NCBI RefSeq assembly: GCF_003596335.1
Contig: NZ_QZCH01000024.1
Span: 1 to 60,358, forward strand
DNA: 60,358 nt
Source: Motilimonas pumila
Lineage (GTDB): Bacteria; Pseudomonadota; Gammaproteobacteria; Enterobacterales; CBDFNC01
Direction: 5' to 3'
In this document: positions 25,734-34,302 of the stretch, in pieces
Numbering within the stretch: position 1 is the first letter of the stretch
How the letters are laid out: each line of letters begins with the position of its first letter
Made by a program: the position numbers and the translations under genes
The notes under the pieces: generated by a model
Told to the model about the DNA's origin: nothing
What the model saw: only the letters and a program-made list of their open reading frames with translations
The model's database searches: none

Positions 25734-26690
25734 TCAATCTCTTGACGTATTACTGCGGGAAATATCTTGCTGTAATTGTCGAAACTCTTGTTGAATAAGG
25801 TCAACAATAAACTGGTAATACGGGCTTTTACGATAACGATAGTGATAGAACAGCGCAAACTCGGTATCGATTACTGGCACTTCAGGGGGCATGGCGATGG
25901 TACGAAAATCGTCTTTACATAAGTCTTGCAACAGCGACGATCCCGGCATCAACATGTCACTGTTTACTAAAGTGTCTAACGCCAGCTTTGGCATATCGGT
26001 TCGAAACACAACGTTAGCTCGCACCCCAAGTTGTTGCGCCAACGCCTCTGCTTTTGATTGATGTTCGTTCCAACCATTAATAATCAAAGACACCAAATCA
26101 TAATGATTGATGTCGTCCAATGCTAATTGTGCGACTTTCAATGGGTGATCGCGACGCACGTAAAACACATTCGTATCTTGGCCTATCGGTTGCTGATAAA
26201 CCTCTTTCGATACTTTCATTGGGTAGTAGTTAAGGCCAATATTCACTTCATCATTTTTGATTTTTTCGCTGGTGCTGTTACTCCAACTGACGATCTCGAC
26301 TTGTAACAAAGGCGCATGCTGATGAATTTTTTGGAACAGACGACGCCCAATCGACAAGGACAAAAAAGGGTGCATGGCCAGCACTAAACGGCCCGATACT
26401 TTACTGATCTCAAATTCGTTGTAGTGATTGATATAATCAGCCAGCTCAGCCATTAAAGGCGGTAAGCCTTGGCTCAATAATTCACCTTTCGCGGTTGGCT
26501 GTAGCCCGTTTTGCGTTTTGACAAAGAGTTCATCGTTAAAGTGCTCACGCAAACGCCCGAGTGAGCGACTCACAGCCGGCTGGCTAACTTGTAAACGCCT
26601 TGCTGCCCGCGACGTATTAAGCTCTTGAGATAGCACCCAAAAAGTACGCAGTAAATTTAAATCCAACGCCAAAAAACGGTCTTTTTGCAT
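25734..26690 (-). CDS. LysR-type transcriptional regulator
   Basis: 318-aa DNA-binding regulator, with ATG at 26690 chosen over a TTG three codons upstream. The helix-turn-helix lies at about 10-60 (LDLNLLRTFWVL, SRAARRLQVSQPAVSRSLGRL) and is followed by the linker helix and the two-lobed effector-binding domain. The Leu-Arg-Thr-Phe start and SQPAVSRSLGRLR put it in the subgroup that contains LeuO, NodD and ToxR-like regulators (sequence feel only). It is divergent from the glycine-zipper protein gene 114 bases away, so that gene is the most likely local target. The effector is unknown. Confidence 0.88.
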   Translation of the reverse strand: MQKDRFLALDLNLLRTFWVLSQELNTSRAARRLQVSQPAVSRSLGRLREHFNDELFVKTQNGLQPTAKGELLSQGLPPLMAELADYINHYNEFEISKVSGRLVLAMHPFLSLSIGRRLFQKIHQHAPLLQVEIVSWSNSTSEKIKNDEVNIGLNYYPMKVSKEVYQQPIGQDTNVFYVRRDHPLKVAQLALDDINHYDLVSLIINGWNEHQSKAEALAQQLGVRANVVFRTDMPKLALDTLVNSDMLMPGSSLLQDLCKDDFRTIAMPPEVPVIDTEFALFYHYRYRKSPYYQFIVDLIQQEFRQLQQDISRSNTSRD

Positions 26691-26803
26691 GCTTAACAAT
26701 GCCCCTGCCTGTAGTTATTACTATTTGGTATAACTCTTATTGCAATAAAACTCAAATATTTATGACATAGTATCAACACTTAATCGACAAAAGGTGCAGC
26801 AGC

Positions 26804-27190
26804 ATGAAAAAACTGTTTATTCCATTATTCCTATTCTCATCTTTTGCCAGCGCAAGTGTGATTGTTGACACCAAAGATGTGGATGAAAAAGACTACATTT
26901 ATGACATGCAACAGTGTGAACAGCTCGCAGGCCAAGTTCAAAAACAAGAATCGAATAGCCGTGGAGCGTTAGCCACTGGTGCCAAAGGTGCCGCAGCGGG
27001 TGCCGCATATGGCGCGATTTCAGGTGGCTCAGGCACATCTGGCGCTAAAACAGGTGCCGGTGTTGGCGTGGCTACGGGAATTTTTACCGGCAGCAAAGAT
27101 CGCAGAGACAATGAAAAGCAACATAAAGCAGAGCAACAGCAAGTGGTTAAAAACTGTATGACTCAACGTGGTTATGTTGTGCTCAATTAA
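26804..27190 (+). CDS. Exported glycine-zipper protein
   Basis: 128-aa envelope protein with a signal peptide (MKKLFIPLFLFSSFASA). The middle part (about 50-95) is a Gly/Ala-rich segment, GAKGAAAGAAYGAISGG and GAKTGAGVGVATGIF, with GxxxG spacing typical of glycine zippers that insert into or pack on membranes. Cys residues at about 38 and 119 may form a disulfide. The second half of the mature protein is polar, with many Lys and Gln. It may be an outer-membrane associated protein; the function is not known. Divergent from the LysR gene. Confidence 0.75.
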   Translation: MKKLFIPLFLFSSFASASVIVDTKDVDEKDYIYDMQQCEQLAGQVQKQESNSRGALATGAKGAAAGAAYGAISGGSGTSGAKTGAGVGVATGIFTGSKDRRDNEKQHKAEQQQVVKNCMTQRGYVVLN

Positions 27191-27208
27191 TCTTTGTCGC
27201 AGCCACTA

Positions 27209-27234
27209 AAACCTAAGCCGACGCGCTTGGGTTT
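27209..27234 (+). terminator. Hairpin after the glycine-zipper gene
   Basis: 10-bp stem AAACCTAAGC and GCTTGGGTTT with one wobble pair and a 6-base loop, 19 bases after the stop; the U-tract is poor. The rest of the gap up to 27401 shows no gene. Confidence 0.5.
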
Positions 27235-27401
27235 AGTTGGCTGTACCAATACACGCATTTCCATACCTTCACATAAAGTAAACTGCATGATGAATGGCAG
27301 TGGAGCCATTCATAGCCTAACCTGCCACTATAAACTGCAATACATCATTTACTGCGCTAAGCTGCTCGATTTGTGCCATCGAACAGGTATAATGTTTTTC
27401 T

Positions 27402-29228
27402 TTGACGCTAATCACTGGACTCGACCACTTGCACACCACCAACACCCTTACCCTTGAGCAACTACAGCCTTGTTTTACTTCTGCTTTAACAACATGCGCC
27501 ACACAACGTGCACCCTGGCCCAGTTTATTTCCCTTTGCTCAACAAGAGGTGCAAGCGTTTGCAAAACTTAGCCAACCTTTACTCACGTTAGTCAGTAGCG
27601 ATTGGCTCACCAGTCAATTATTTTTACAACACACCCTAGCTGACTTTAAGCCCCACACTGCGCCACTTTACTTGCTCGATCAAACGGCGGGCCAAGCCGG
27701 TTATTTTCATAGTGAGCTGACCGTCGAGCCAGGCCGCTATCGAAAGCAAAGCAAGGCAGTGCAAGATACCATCAATGATCACTTAGGGGATCATGAAGAT
27801 GGCGATATCCACGCAGTAGCAGCCAAGCGTATTGGCTTTTTAGAGAGTGCTTCAAGAGCGCAGCTGTTTGGTGAGGTATATAATGGCGCTGATGGCACTT
27901 TGCAACTTAAGCCTGGCGCCCTTGCTTGCCACTTAGGCGGCATTTTAGTGGTACAGTTGCCTGCGTTGTTAGAAGATCCCACTCTGTGGCAAGATCTAAA
28001 GCGCTGCATTGAAAGCCAAACCATTAGCTGGCATGACGCCGTGTGTTTGCAGCCACCCAAAAGCCCTTTGCCTCAGGGTCGCTTTGCCGCTGCCATTAAG
28101 GTAATTTTGGTAGGTTCACGTGAACAGCTTGCTGAACTGCACCACTTAGACCCCGACGCGGCGCAAAATGCCAGCATGTTTACTGAACTGGCCAGTGAAG
28201 TTCGGGCAAATGAAAGCAACATGCCCGCGATACAAGACTTTATTTGTCAGATCGCAGCGCCGTTTAGCGTCAGTTTAGACCTGCCTTTTTTAAATGCGTT
28301 GCTGCAACATCTCAGTCAACTGCGCGAGCACAGAGAATACATTAAATTTAACGGCAAGTACTTACAGCGTTTATTAGGTCGGCTCTGCCTTGATGAGACG
28401 CCACTCACACCTGAAAAACTGCAGCAGGTACTGCGCCAAATTCGCGCAGCAATGACCTTACCGCAAAAATACAGTGACGAGTCTATTGCTGAACAACAAA
28501 TTCCGATTTCACTGACAGGTAACGCAATTGGCCAAGTGAATGGCCTATCCGTCGTTGAGTTGGATGGTCACCCGTTGGAGTTTGGAGAGGTATTTCGTGT
28601 GACTGCGGCAGAGTACTTGGGCGATGGCGAAGTCATAGACGTGGAGCGCAAAGCCGATATGGCAGGCAATATTCACTCTAAATCAATGATGATAGTTGAA
28701 AGCTACTTAAGCCAAGTTTTTGCCAAAAAGCATCATATCCCCTTCTCTGCCAACGTTGTGTTTGAACAAAGTTATAGCCACTCTGAAGGCGATAGCGCCT
28801 CCATTGCCACCTATGTTGCGGTCATCTCTGCGCTGTCTCAGTGCCCAGTTAAGCAGACGGTTGCCATCACCGGTGCCATGGACCAACAAGGCCACGTACT
28901 TGCAGTAGGTGGGATCAATGATAAAATCATGGCACTTTATCGCACCACACAGGTTTGCCAGCTTGAGCACAAAGTATCAGTACTTATCCCTCACGCGAAC
29001 CTTATTAACCTAAACTTAGATAGCGATATTCTTGCTGGTGTCGCCGAAGGTAAAATTGACATCATCAGCATAGGTCACGTCAGCGAAGCGTTAGACTTGG
29101 CTCTTACCGAACATCAAGGCTGGCAAGACGTGTACGCCCGCATCAAGCAACGCTTTAAATCACTGCAAGATGATGACGACGAAACCCTTGGTAGCCACTG
29201 GGATTGGCTTACAAAATGGTTCAGATAA
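27402..29228 (+). CDS. ycbZ: Lon-like protease without ATPase domain (YcbZ family)
   Basis: 608-aa protein with a C-terminal S16 Lon-type protease domain. The catalytic pair is Ser465 in EGDSAS and Lys508 in INDKIMA, 43 residues apart, as in Lon. No Walker A (GxxxxGKT) is found in the N-terminal 350 residues, which matches the YcbZ/LonH group and argues against classical ATP-driven unfolding. fabA follows after about 96 bases; E. coli also has ycbZ beside fabA, so the pair is ancestral. The start is unsure: TTG at 27402 is the only in-frame choice and its ribosome site is weak, while an ATG at 27392 is in another frame. Confidence 0.87.
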   Translation: MTLITGLDHLHTTNTLTLEQLQPCFTSALTTCATQRAPWPSLFPFAQQEVQAFAKLSQPLLTLVSSDWLTSQLFLQHTLADFKPHTAPLYLLDQTAGQAGYFHSELTVEPGRYRKQSKAVQDTINDHLGDHEDGDIHAVAAKRIGFLESASRAQLFGEVYNGADGTLQLKPGALACHLGGILVVQLPALLEDPTLWQDLKRCIESQTISWHDAVCLQPPKSPLPQGRFAAAIKVILVGSREQLAELHHLDPDAAQNASMFTELASEVRANESNMPAIQDFICQIAAPFSVSLDLPFLNALLQHLSQLREHREYIKFNGKYLQRLLGRLCLDETPLTPEKLQQVLRQIRAAMTLPQKYSDESIAEQQIPISLTGNAIGQVNGLSVVELDGHPLEFGEVFRVTAAEYLGDGEVIDVERKADMAGNIHSKSMMIVESYLSQVFAKKHHIPFSANVVFEQSYSHSEGDSASIATYVAVISALSQCPVKQTVAITGAMDQQGHVLAVGGINDKIMALYRTTQVCQLEHKVSVLIPHANLINLNLDSDILAGVAEGKIDIISIGHVSEALDLALTEHQGWQDVYARIKQRFKSLQDDDDETLGSHWDWLTKWFR

Positions 29229-29324
29229 CAAGATATCAAGGCAAAACAAGCTGCTAGCTTGCATGCTAGACTACACTACTATAAAGTGTGGCGTTTTTAA
29301 ATCTCGTGGTAATGGTACCAACTT

Positions 29325-29855
29325 ATGACTTCTCAAAAAGAACTAGGTAAACACTCTTACACTAAAGAAGAGCTACAAGCATGTGGCCATCGTCAATTGT
29401 TTGGTGAAGAGAACTGTCAACTGCCGGTCGACAACATGTTAATGATGGATCGCGTCCTTAAAATTAATGACACGGACGGTGAGCATGGCAAAGGTGAAAT
29501 CATCGCTGAGCTCGACATCACGAAAGACCTTTGGTTCTTTGATTGTCACTTTCCAGGCGACCCAGTAATGCCTGGTTGTCTTGGCCTCGATGCCATGTGG
29601 CAATTAGTAGGTTTCTTCCTTGGTTGGAGCGGCGGTCCGGGTAAAGGACGCGCGTTGGGTGTAGGTGAAGTTAAATTCACCGGCCAAGTATTACCAACGG
29701 CATCTAAAGTAACTTATAAAATCACCATGAAGCGTGTGATCATGCGTAAGCTTGTTATGGGTATTGCGGATGGTGAAGTGATGGTAGACGGTCGTGTTAT
29801 CTACACCGCAAAAGACTTAAAAGTGGGCTTGTTCAAAGATACTGATAGCTTCTAA
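29325..29855 (+). CDS. fabA: 3-hydroxydecanoyl-ACP dehydratase/isomerase
   Basis: 176-aa bifunctional enzyme of fatty-acid synthesis that dehydrates 3-hydroxydecanoyl-ACP and isomerises the product to the cis-3 form, the branch point to unsaturated fatty acids. The active-site pair is His75 ([12 protein letters not shown]) and Asp89 (LGLDAMWQ), set as in E. coli. Length and all conserved blocks ([15 protein letters not shown]) are intact. It lies in the cytosol as a homodimer. A strong terminator follows. The leader carries short inverted repeats at 29254-29269 and 29273-29289 that might be regulator sites, but no FadR or FabR box is clear. Confidence 0.97.
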   Translation: MTSQKELGKHSYTKEELQACGHRQLFGEENCQLPVDNMLMMDRVLKINDTDGEHGKGEIIAELDITKDLWFFDCHFPGDPVMPGCLGLDAMWQLVGFFLGWSGGPGKGRALGVGEVKFTGQVLPTASKVTYKITMKRVIMRKLVMGIADGEVMVDGRVIYTAKDLKVGLFKDTDSF

Positions 29856-29880
29856 TTCTGAGCCGAAATAAACTTCTTTT

Positions 29881-29901
29881 AAAGCCGCATCATGCGGCTT
29901 T
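29881..29901 (+). terminator. Terminator of fabA
   Basis: Perfect 9-bp stem AAAGCCGCA and TGCGGCTTT, 3-base loop, followed by TTTATT; 26 bases after the fabA stop. Confidence 0.92.
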
Positions 29902-30034
29902 TTTATTGCCTTGTAAAACTCATGTCCGTTGGTGATAAAAAGTCTGATTTCGACAAATTAACAATCTTAGGCAATAAACACCTTGTTGATTAACTTCTAC
30001 ACTTGACTGCAATCGCCAAGCTAAGGAAGCGCAC

Positions 30035-31219
30035 ATGACATCCGTTTTTGCTCAAAACAATGCAGTCTATCTGCCTCAAGAGTCTCTTCAATCAAACCTT
30101 GATACCGTAAGCCAAGCTTTTGAATTGCTGAGTACGGCCACCAGCCTGACCGGAGCAGTTAAATCTCACCTTGATAGTCTGGCAGATCTGGCCAAATGCA
30201 ACGATTTAGACAGCATTGAGTTACTGCACAATATCGCTCTTAAAAACAATGTAGTTGGCCAATATGCTGAGGCCATGTTGTATCAGGTATACAGCCAAGG
30301 CAAAGACAATGGCAGCTCACAGTCGATTGAGTCTATGTCTCTGAGCTTATTCGAGCACAGAGAACAGCTTGAAGGCTTAGACGATAACAATAAACTCAAT
30401 ACACCATCCGTTATCACCATGATGGCATCTGGCGAGCTTAACCAGTTTATGCAGCCTGTCACCGACCAAGACATGGGTGAATTATTTTTCCCTTCCCCTT
30501 CTCCGGCATTGTCTGACTCTGGCAGCGAATTAAGTAAAGCCTTACGGATCAAACTCGCCGACACCCAGCTAGAGCATGAAGTCAGCACTTTTGAGTCGGC
30601 AAAATTTATTTATGACAACATTGAAGGCGACGTGCTCGGCCTACAAATGGACGGCAGTGCGCCGCCGTTGTATCTACTCGATTACGCTTTTGAGTCAATT
30701 TGCCGCAATAATGATAACCTGGTCTTGCTCGCGCATAACGCCACTATTGAAGACATTCAAGATGATATCAGTGATTTAGCAATTGGCCAGCAACTTGCAG
30801 TCCCTCTGACACAGAGCGACGAGAATAGCGATCACGCTGGCGTATTATTGATAAATAAAATCGCTGAAGACGAGTATGAAGTGGTGGTATTTCACCCCAA
30901 AACGCCGAACAGCGTTGACGAAATGGATGATATCCAGCAAATGCTGAGCCAGATATTCAGTGTGTCTGGTGATTACGAGAGCACTTTTGTGACACCAGAA
31001 GTCCCTGAGCATGAAAACGCCTGCCTCAGCGGGTTGTTTTTGACCCAATACAGCCAGCAAAATGGTGACTTTGATAAAGCCTATCACGCTTTTAACAGTG
31101 AAATTGAAGAGCCGAAAGTCGATACCAGCTGGCGTCAGTTACGGGATGATTTAGTCGATTTAGCGTGTGATGCTATTTTAAGTGAACATTTTGACCTGAG
31201 CATCGATATCCTCGGCTGA
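30035..31219 (+). CDS. Unknown protein, possible CE-clan cysteine protease fold
   Basis: 394-aa acidic cytosolic protein (no signal peptide or membrane segment) with a good AAGGAAG ribosome site before ATG 30035. Residues 1-190 are mostly helical. Residues 195-340 have the order of secondary structure seen in Ulp1/YopJ-type cysteine proteases: a strand with His267 in SDHAGVLLI, then a strand EYEVVVFHP where those enzymes keep their acid, then Cys330 in HENACLSGLFL. The His-to-Cys distance is 63 residues, within the range of that clan, but the acid position holds His287 or Glu282 and the usual Gln before the Cys is Glu327. This is pattern reading only, and it could be unrelated. It is a single-gene unit between fabA and the esterase gene. 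Confidence 0.7.
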   Translation: MTSVFAQNNAVYLPQESLQSNLDTVSQAFELLSTATSLTGAVKSHLDSLADLAKCNDLDSIELLHNIALKNNVVGQYAEAMLYQVYSQGKDNGSSQSIESMSLSLFEHREQLEGLDDNNKLNTPSVITMMASGELNQFMQPVTDQDMGELFFPSPSPALSDSGSELSKALRIKLADTQLEHEVSTFESAKFIYDNIEGDVLGLQMDGSAPPLYLLDYAFESICRNNDNLVLLAHNATIEDIQDDISDLAIGQQLAVPLTQSDENSDHAGVLLINKIAEDEYEVVVFHPKTPNSVDEMDDIQQMLSQIFSVSGDYESTFVTPEVPEHENACLSGLFLTQYSQQNGDFDKAYHAFNSEIEEPKVDTSWRQLRDDLVDLACDAILSEHFDLSIDILG

Positions 31220-31252
31220 ATTAGGCAGAGTAATCAGCCTGCATCTGAAAAC

Positions 31253-31280
31253 GGCGAGTGTATTTAACAATACGCTCGCC
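31253..31280. terminator. Bidirectional hairpin
   Basis: 12-bp stem GGCGAGTGTATT and AATACGCTCGCC with a 4-base loop and one wobble pair, between two convergent genes. The minus-strand side continues with GTTTTC. Confidence 0.8.
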
Positions 31281-31297
31281 CAAAGTCCAAGAATTGA

Positions 31298-32647
31298 CTA
31301 AAACCGCGAAATAGTGGCTTCTTCTTCTGGAATAAAGACCACACCGTCCATCACATCACTCATCACCCCTCTTTGCTCTGGGCCGCCGTGATAGCTCAAA
31401 ACACTGGAAGAATGAAATGGCAACATGTCAGGGTTTTGTGTTTTTAAATCGATAAAAGCATTCGGCAAGCCAAGCGCAAGCAGTTGACCATTGATACTGG
31501 CACCGGAAGTTGTCACTTTAAAGCTTCCCATTTCCCACTGTGTTGGATCGTGTTCATATGGGGCGAGCATTCCTCCGCCATGAATAATACCTAGCTTGTA
31601 GATATCATAGTTTGATTGTTCATTTAATTTATTACTGACAGAATTACAGCAATTGACCACATGAATATTGTGCGCCCAAAGTACAGTTTGACCTTGAGTC
31701 TTGTACCACACTTCCTTCAGCCAAATCACATTATCCGCAGATTGTTCATCGGTGTAATTCCAACCCGGTAATGGCATACCGTGATCATCGTCATCCGATA
31801 AGCTCTTATCAGCATAACTGCGCATACTTTTTACAATTTGATGCCAAGGGCTGGCATACAACCTGAAATTTCTTGGCTGATTGGGGTTATAGGGAGGAAT
31901 ACTCTCGGTTAATGCTAACGCTTCAAGCTCTATTAGCAGTTTTTCCAGATCAGTCACCAGGGCATCATATGCTCGGCGGGTAAATCGGCGATCATAATAC
32001 CAAGGGCATGCCATTTCAGGGGCATAACTGAATATGGATGAAAACTCATTAACGTCCATCCCTTTAGAATCAATGTAATCTTTTAACTCCTGTAACATGA
32101 CAGGCAGTTCCTCACCCGGGTTTGGCAAGCAACTGGGGTCACCGTTAATACGGTAATCAAATCCAGTCAAAATGAGTGGCTGAGTATTTTGATCTTGGCT
32201 CGCGATATAATCGACGACCTCTTGCACATCAAGACTCAACCTCTGCATAAACATGTAATTGGCATGGGGCCCAGTGATCGCCTCAATCAAAGGCTGCTCT
32301 TGCTTTAAGAATTTCTCCCAAGCGACCAAACCGTCATACAAGCCCGCCTCAAACGCCACCAAATCCAATTGCCCTTCTTGATGCAGGCCTTTAACGATAC
32401 GCCCCCTTAACCTGTTAGCTAAGCCACCTTGGTGGCTTTGCTCACCTAACCCGACAATATCGTAACCTTCAAGCGTATCAATGATAGGTAAGATGTCTTC
32501 ATTACCCGCCGTAATGTGCGTACCTTGGAACACGGTATAGTTTAATTCTGCGCTGTGATCGCTCACGCTATTGCTTTGACCGCCGCCCCCTCCACCGCAA
32601 CTCGATAAAATAAACGCCAATGACACAACCGAAAGTATTTTTTTCAT
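31298..32647 (-). CDS. Erythromycin esterase-family lipoprotein
   Basis: 449-aa protein from ATG 32647; a GTG three codons earlier is open but the AGGTG site fits the ATG better. MKKILSVVSLAFILSSC is a lipoprotein signal with Cys17 as the lipidated residue, followed by a poly-Gly linker (six Gly). The rest is an EreA/EreB-like fold: IVGLGEQSHQGG near 65 with the catalytic-type Glu and His, FEAGLYDG near 105 and TVLWAHNIHVV near 330. EreA-type enzymes open macrolide lactones, but family members outside resistance plasmids usually have other, unknown substrates, so resistance should not be assumed. Terminated by the 12-bp hairpin downstream. Confidence 0.85.
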   Translation of the reverse strand: MKKILSVVSLAFILSSCGGGGGGQSNSVSDHSAELNYTVFQGTHITAGNEDILPIIDTLEGYDIVGLGEQSHQGGLANRLRGRIVKGLHQEGQLDLVAFEAGLYDGLVAWEKFLKQEQPLIEAITGPHANYMFMQRLSLDVQEVVDYIASQDQNTQPLILTGFDYRINGDPSCLPNPGEELPVMLQELKDYIDSKGMDVNEFSSIFSYAPEMACPWYYDRRFTRRAYDALVTDLEKLLIELEALALTESIPPYNPNQPRNFRLYASPWHQIVKSMRSYADKSLSDDDDHGMPLPGWNYTDEQSADNVIWLKEVWYKTQGQTVLWAHNIHVVNCCNSVSNKLNEQSNYDIYKLGIIHGGGMLAPYEHDPTQWEMGSFKVTTSGASINGQLLALGLPNAFIDLKTQNPDMLPFHSSSVLSYHGGPEQRGVMSDVMDGVVFIPEEEATISRF

Positions 32648-32853
32648 TGATGACACCTGTAATAATAAAAATTCACAATATCAAATTTTTATCACGTAAT
32701 TTGATAATGGTGTCACATCTAAGCGCTTACAAATTCATAACATTAGGTTGTCAAACCTTTCTTCAAAACAGCATTTAAAAGGTATGTCTGTATAGGTTTC
32801 ATGCTTGTCGGTAAAGCAAACCTGAACGGAATGTTATGGGTGTAGTTTTCTTT

Positions 32854-33342
32854 TTAAGATGCTGGTAATTTCCGTATAACCCGCGTGCTGGCAAACATAT
32901 CGTGAAAGCTTTGCTGCCTTTTACTGGCAAAAAGTGGAATGAGAAATGCCATATTAAAGGGAACGACTAAACTCAATAGCAGCGATCTTTTAAACAATTG
33001 CCACACTGTCGCTGGTTTATCGGAATGAGCGTCGACAATGACTAAGCGGAAAATTCTTTTCCCAAGGTTAAGGTTACACGCCCAATAAATGAAAAAAGCC
33101 ATTGGGATATAAACAAACCCAATCCAACCCACTGGCATTTGGCTAATGTAGGCGCCCGACTCACTGTGCAATTTTCCTAGCACTACCAGTGGCGACAACA
33201 CAAATACACAATCCAGTAAAAATGCCGGTATCCTTAGCAAGGCGACCGTATAATTCTTTTTTTGAGCAATGCTAGTGTTAACAGCTTTGCGGCTAGCTTC
33301 ATTCTTGTTGGTTACTTTCATGTGCTCTGAAGGTGCGGTCAT
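32854..33342 (-). CDS. RDD family membrane protein
   Basis: 162-aa inner-membrane protein with an N-terminal basic tail and three or four hydrophobic segments (about 32-52, 70-90, 115-140). The RDD pattern is visible as RIPAFLLDCVFVLSPLVVLG at 37-56, with Arg and Asp in the first helix, and GKRIFRLVIVDAHSDKPATV near 100, the conserved loop. Some RDD proteins act in sodium or solute exchange, but most are uncharacterised. ATG at 33342; an ATG seven codons in (33321) is equally possible. The HAD-IB gene ends 167 bases upstream on the same strand. Confidence 0.8.
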   Translation of the reverse strand: MTAPSEHMKVTNKNEASRKAVNTSIAQKKNYTVALLRIPAFLLDCVFVLSPLVVLGKLHSESGAYISQMPVGWIGFVYIPMAFFIYWACNLNLGKRIFRLVIVDAHSDKPATVWQLFKRSLLLSLVVPFNMAFLIPLFASKRQQSFHDMFASTRVIRKLPAS

Positions 33343-33508
33343 TTTTGAAAATCGCGGTCAATAAGTGGATGACCTAAAATAACCCAACTCACGTAATATC
33401 CGTCTATTTGACATCACAAAAAAATAATTTTACGCGAGTTATTAATCACACTGATTACTCTGCAAGCACAGTGTGTTGGTCGTCAGCGCCATGGCCGTTA
33501 TCTGGCGC

Positions 33509-34099
33509 CTACATCACTTCGCCTTGATAGTATCGAGTCTGCGCAATCGAAAGCATTGGCAAATCTTCATATGTATCGCCATAACCATACACGTGCGGGT
33601 AATGATTGAGGTCTAACGCACCTTTGATTGCCTTGACCTTGTTTTGCTCGCTGCAATCACCATCAACGTAGCCGCCGGTATAGCGGCCATTGTGAACCAT
33701 CAGCTCGCTGCACAATAGCTCGATACCTTGCTGCTTGCACCAGATACGTAAATAAACGTCTAAAGAGGCAGACACCACAATAACGCGGTCACCCTCAGCA
33801 AGGTGCCATTGGATCCTTTCTAACATCTCGGGCCGTAACACCTTCGAAATGTACTCTTGCACAAATTGCTCGGCAATTGCAGTTACGCTTGTTTGTTTGC
33901 GAAAAGCAAAGGCGACCCTAGAGAGGGCCGGCCGCGTTTTGTTGGCCTTTAATAATTTCAATTTATAAAGGGCGATAACGGGAAACATCAAACACCAACC
34001 GAACACCATTCTCGTCTTCGAAGTGGCATAGAAAAGAAACCGAGTATAGGTGTCTTGGGTGGTAATGGTGCCGTCAAAGTCAAACAAAGCCAGATTCAT
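33509..34099 (-). CDS. HAD-IB family phosphatase
   Basis: 196-aa cytosolic hydrolase of the phosphoserine-phosphatase branch. Motif I is LFDFDGTIT with nucleophile Asp7 and acid Asp9, motif II VIVVSASLDVYL near 106, and motif IV GYGDTYEDLPML near 175. A helical cap sits between motifs I and II. The start ATG 34099 has a strong AAGGAGCGG ribosome site. Members next to acyltransferases can act on lipid phosphates, but the acyltransferase gene here lies 200 bases upstream, so the link is weak. Substrate unknown. Confidence 0.88.
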   Translation of the reverse strand: MNLALFDFDGTITTQDTYTRFLFYATSKTRMVFGWCLMFPVIALYKLKLLKANKTRPALSRVAFAFRKQTSVTAIAEQFVQEYISKVLRPEMLERIQWHLAEGDRVIVVSASLDVYLRIWCKQQGIELLCSELMVHNGRYTGGYVDGDCSEQNKVKAIKGALDLNHYPHVYGYGDTYEDLPMLSIAQTRYYQGEVM

Positions 34100-34302
34100 T
34101 CACCGCTCCTTGGCGTACTGCGGCATAAAACAGGCATGGCACGCCTTGATACGAGTATGCGCGCAGCGACAAAAACAATTATCATGACACGTAGCCAGCC
34201 GTTAAAAGTACCAATCACGAGTGAAAAACGTGCAGCAGGGCTTCATATCGCCCTACTTTGCATATTTATATAAAACCGCTGCTATGTATTGAGTAAATTT
34301 AG

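Noticed and set aside
31298..32647. Macrolide resistance gene
   Set aside because: The family is erythromycin-esterase-like, but it is a chromosomal lipoprotein without mobile context; family membership alone does not show resistance.
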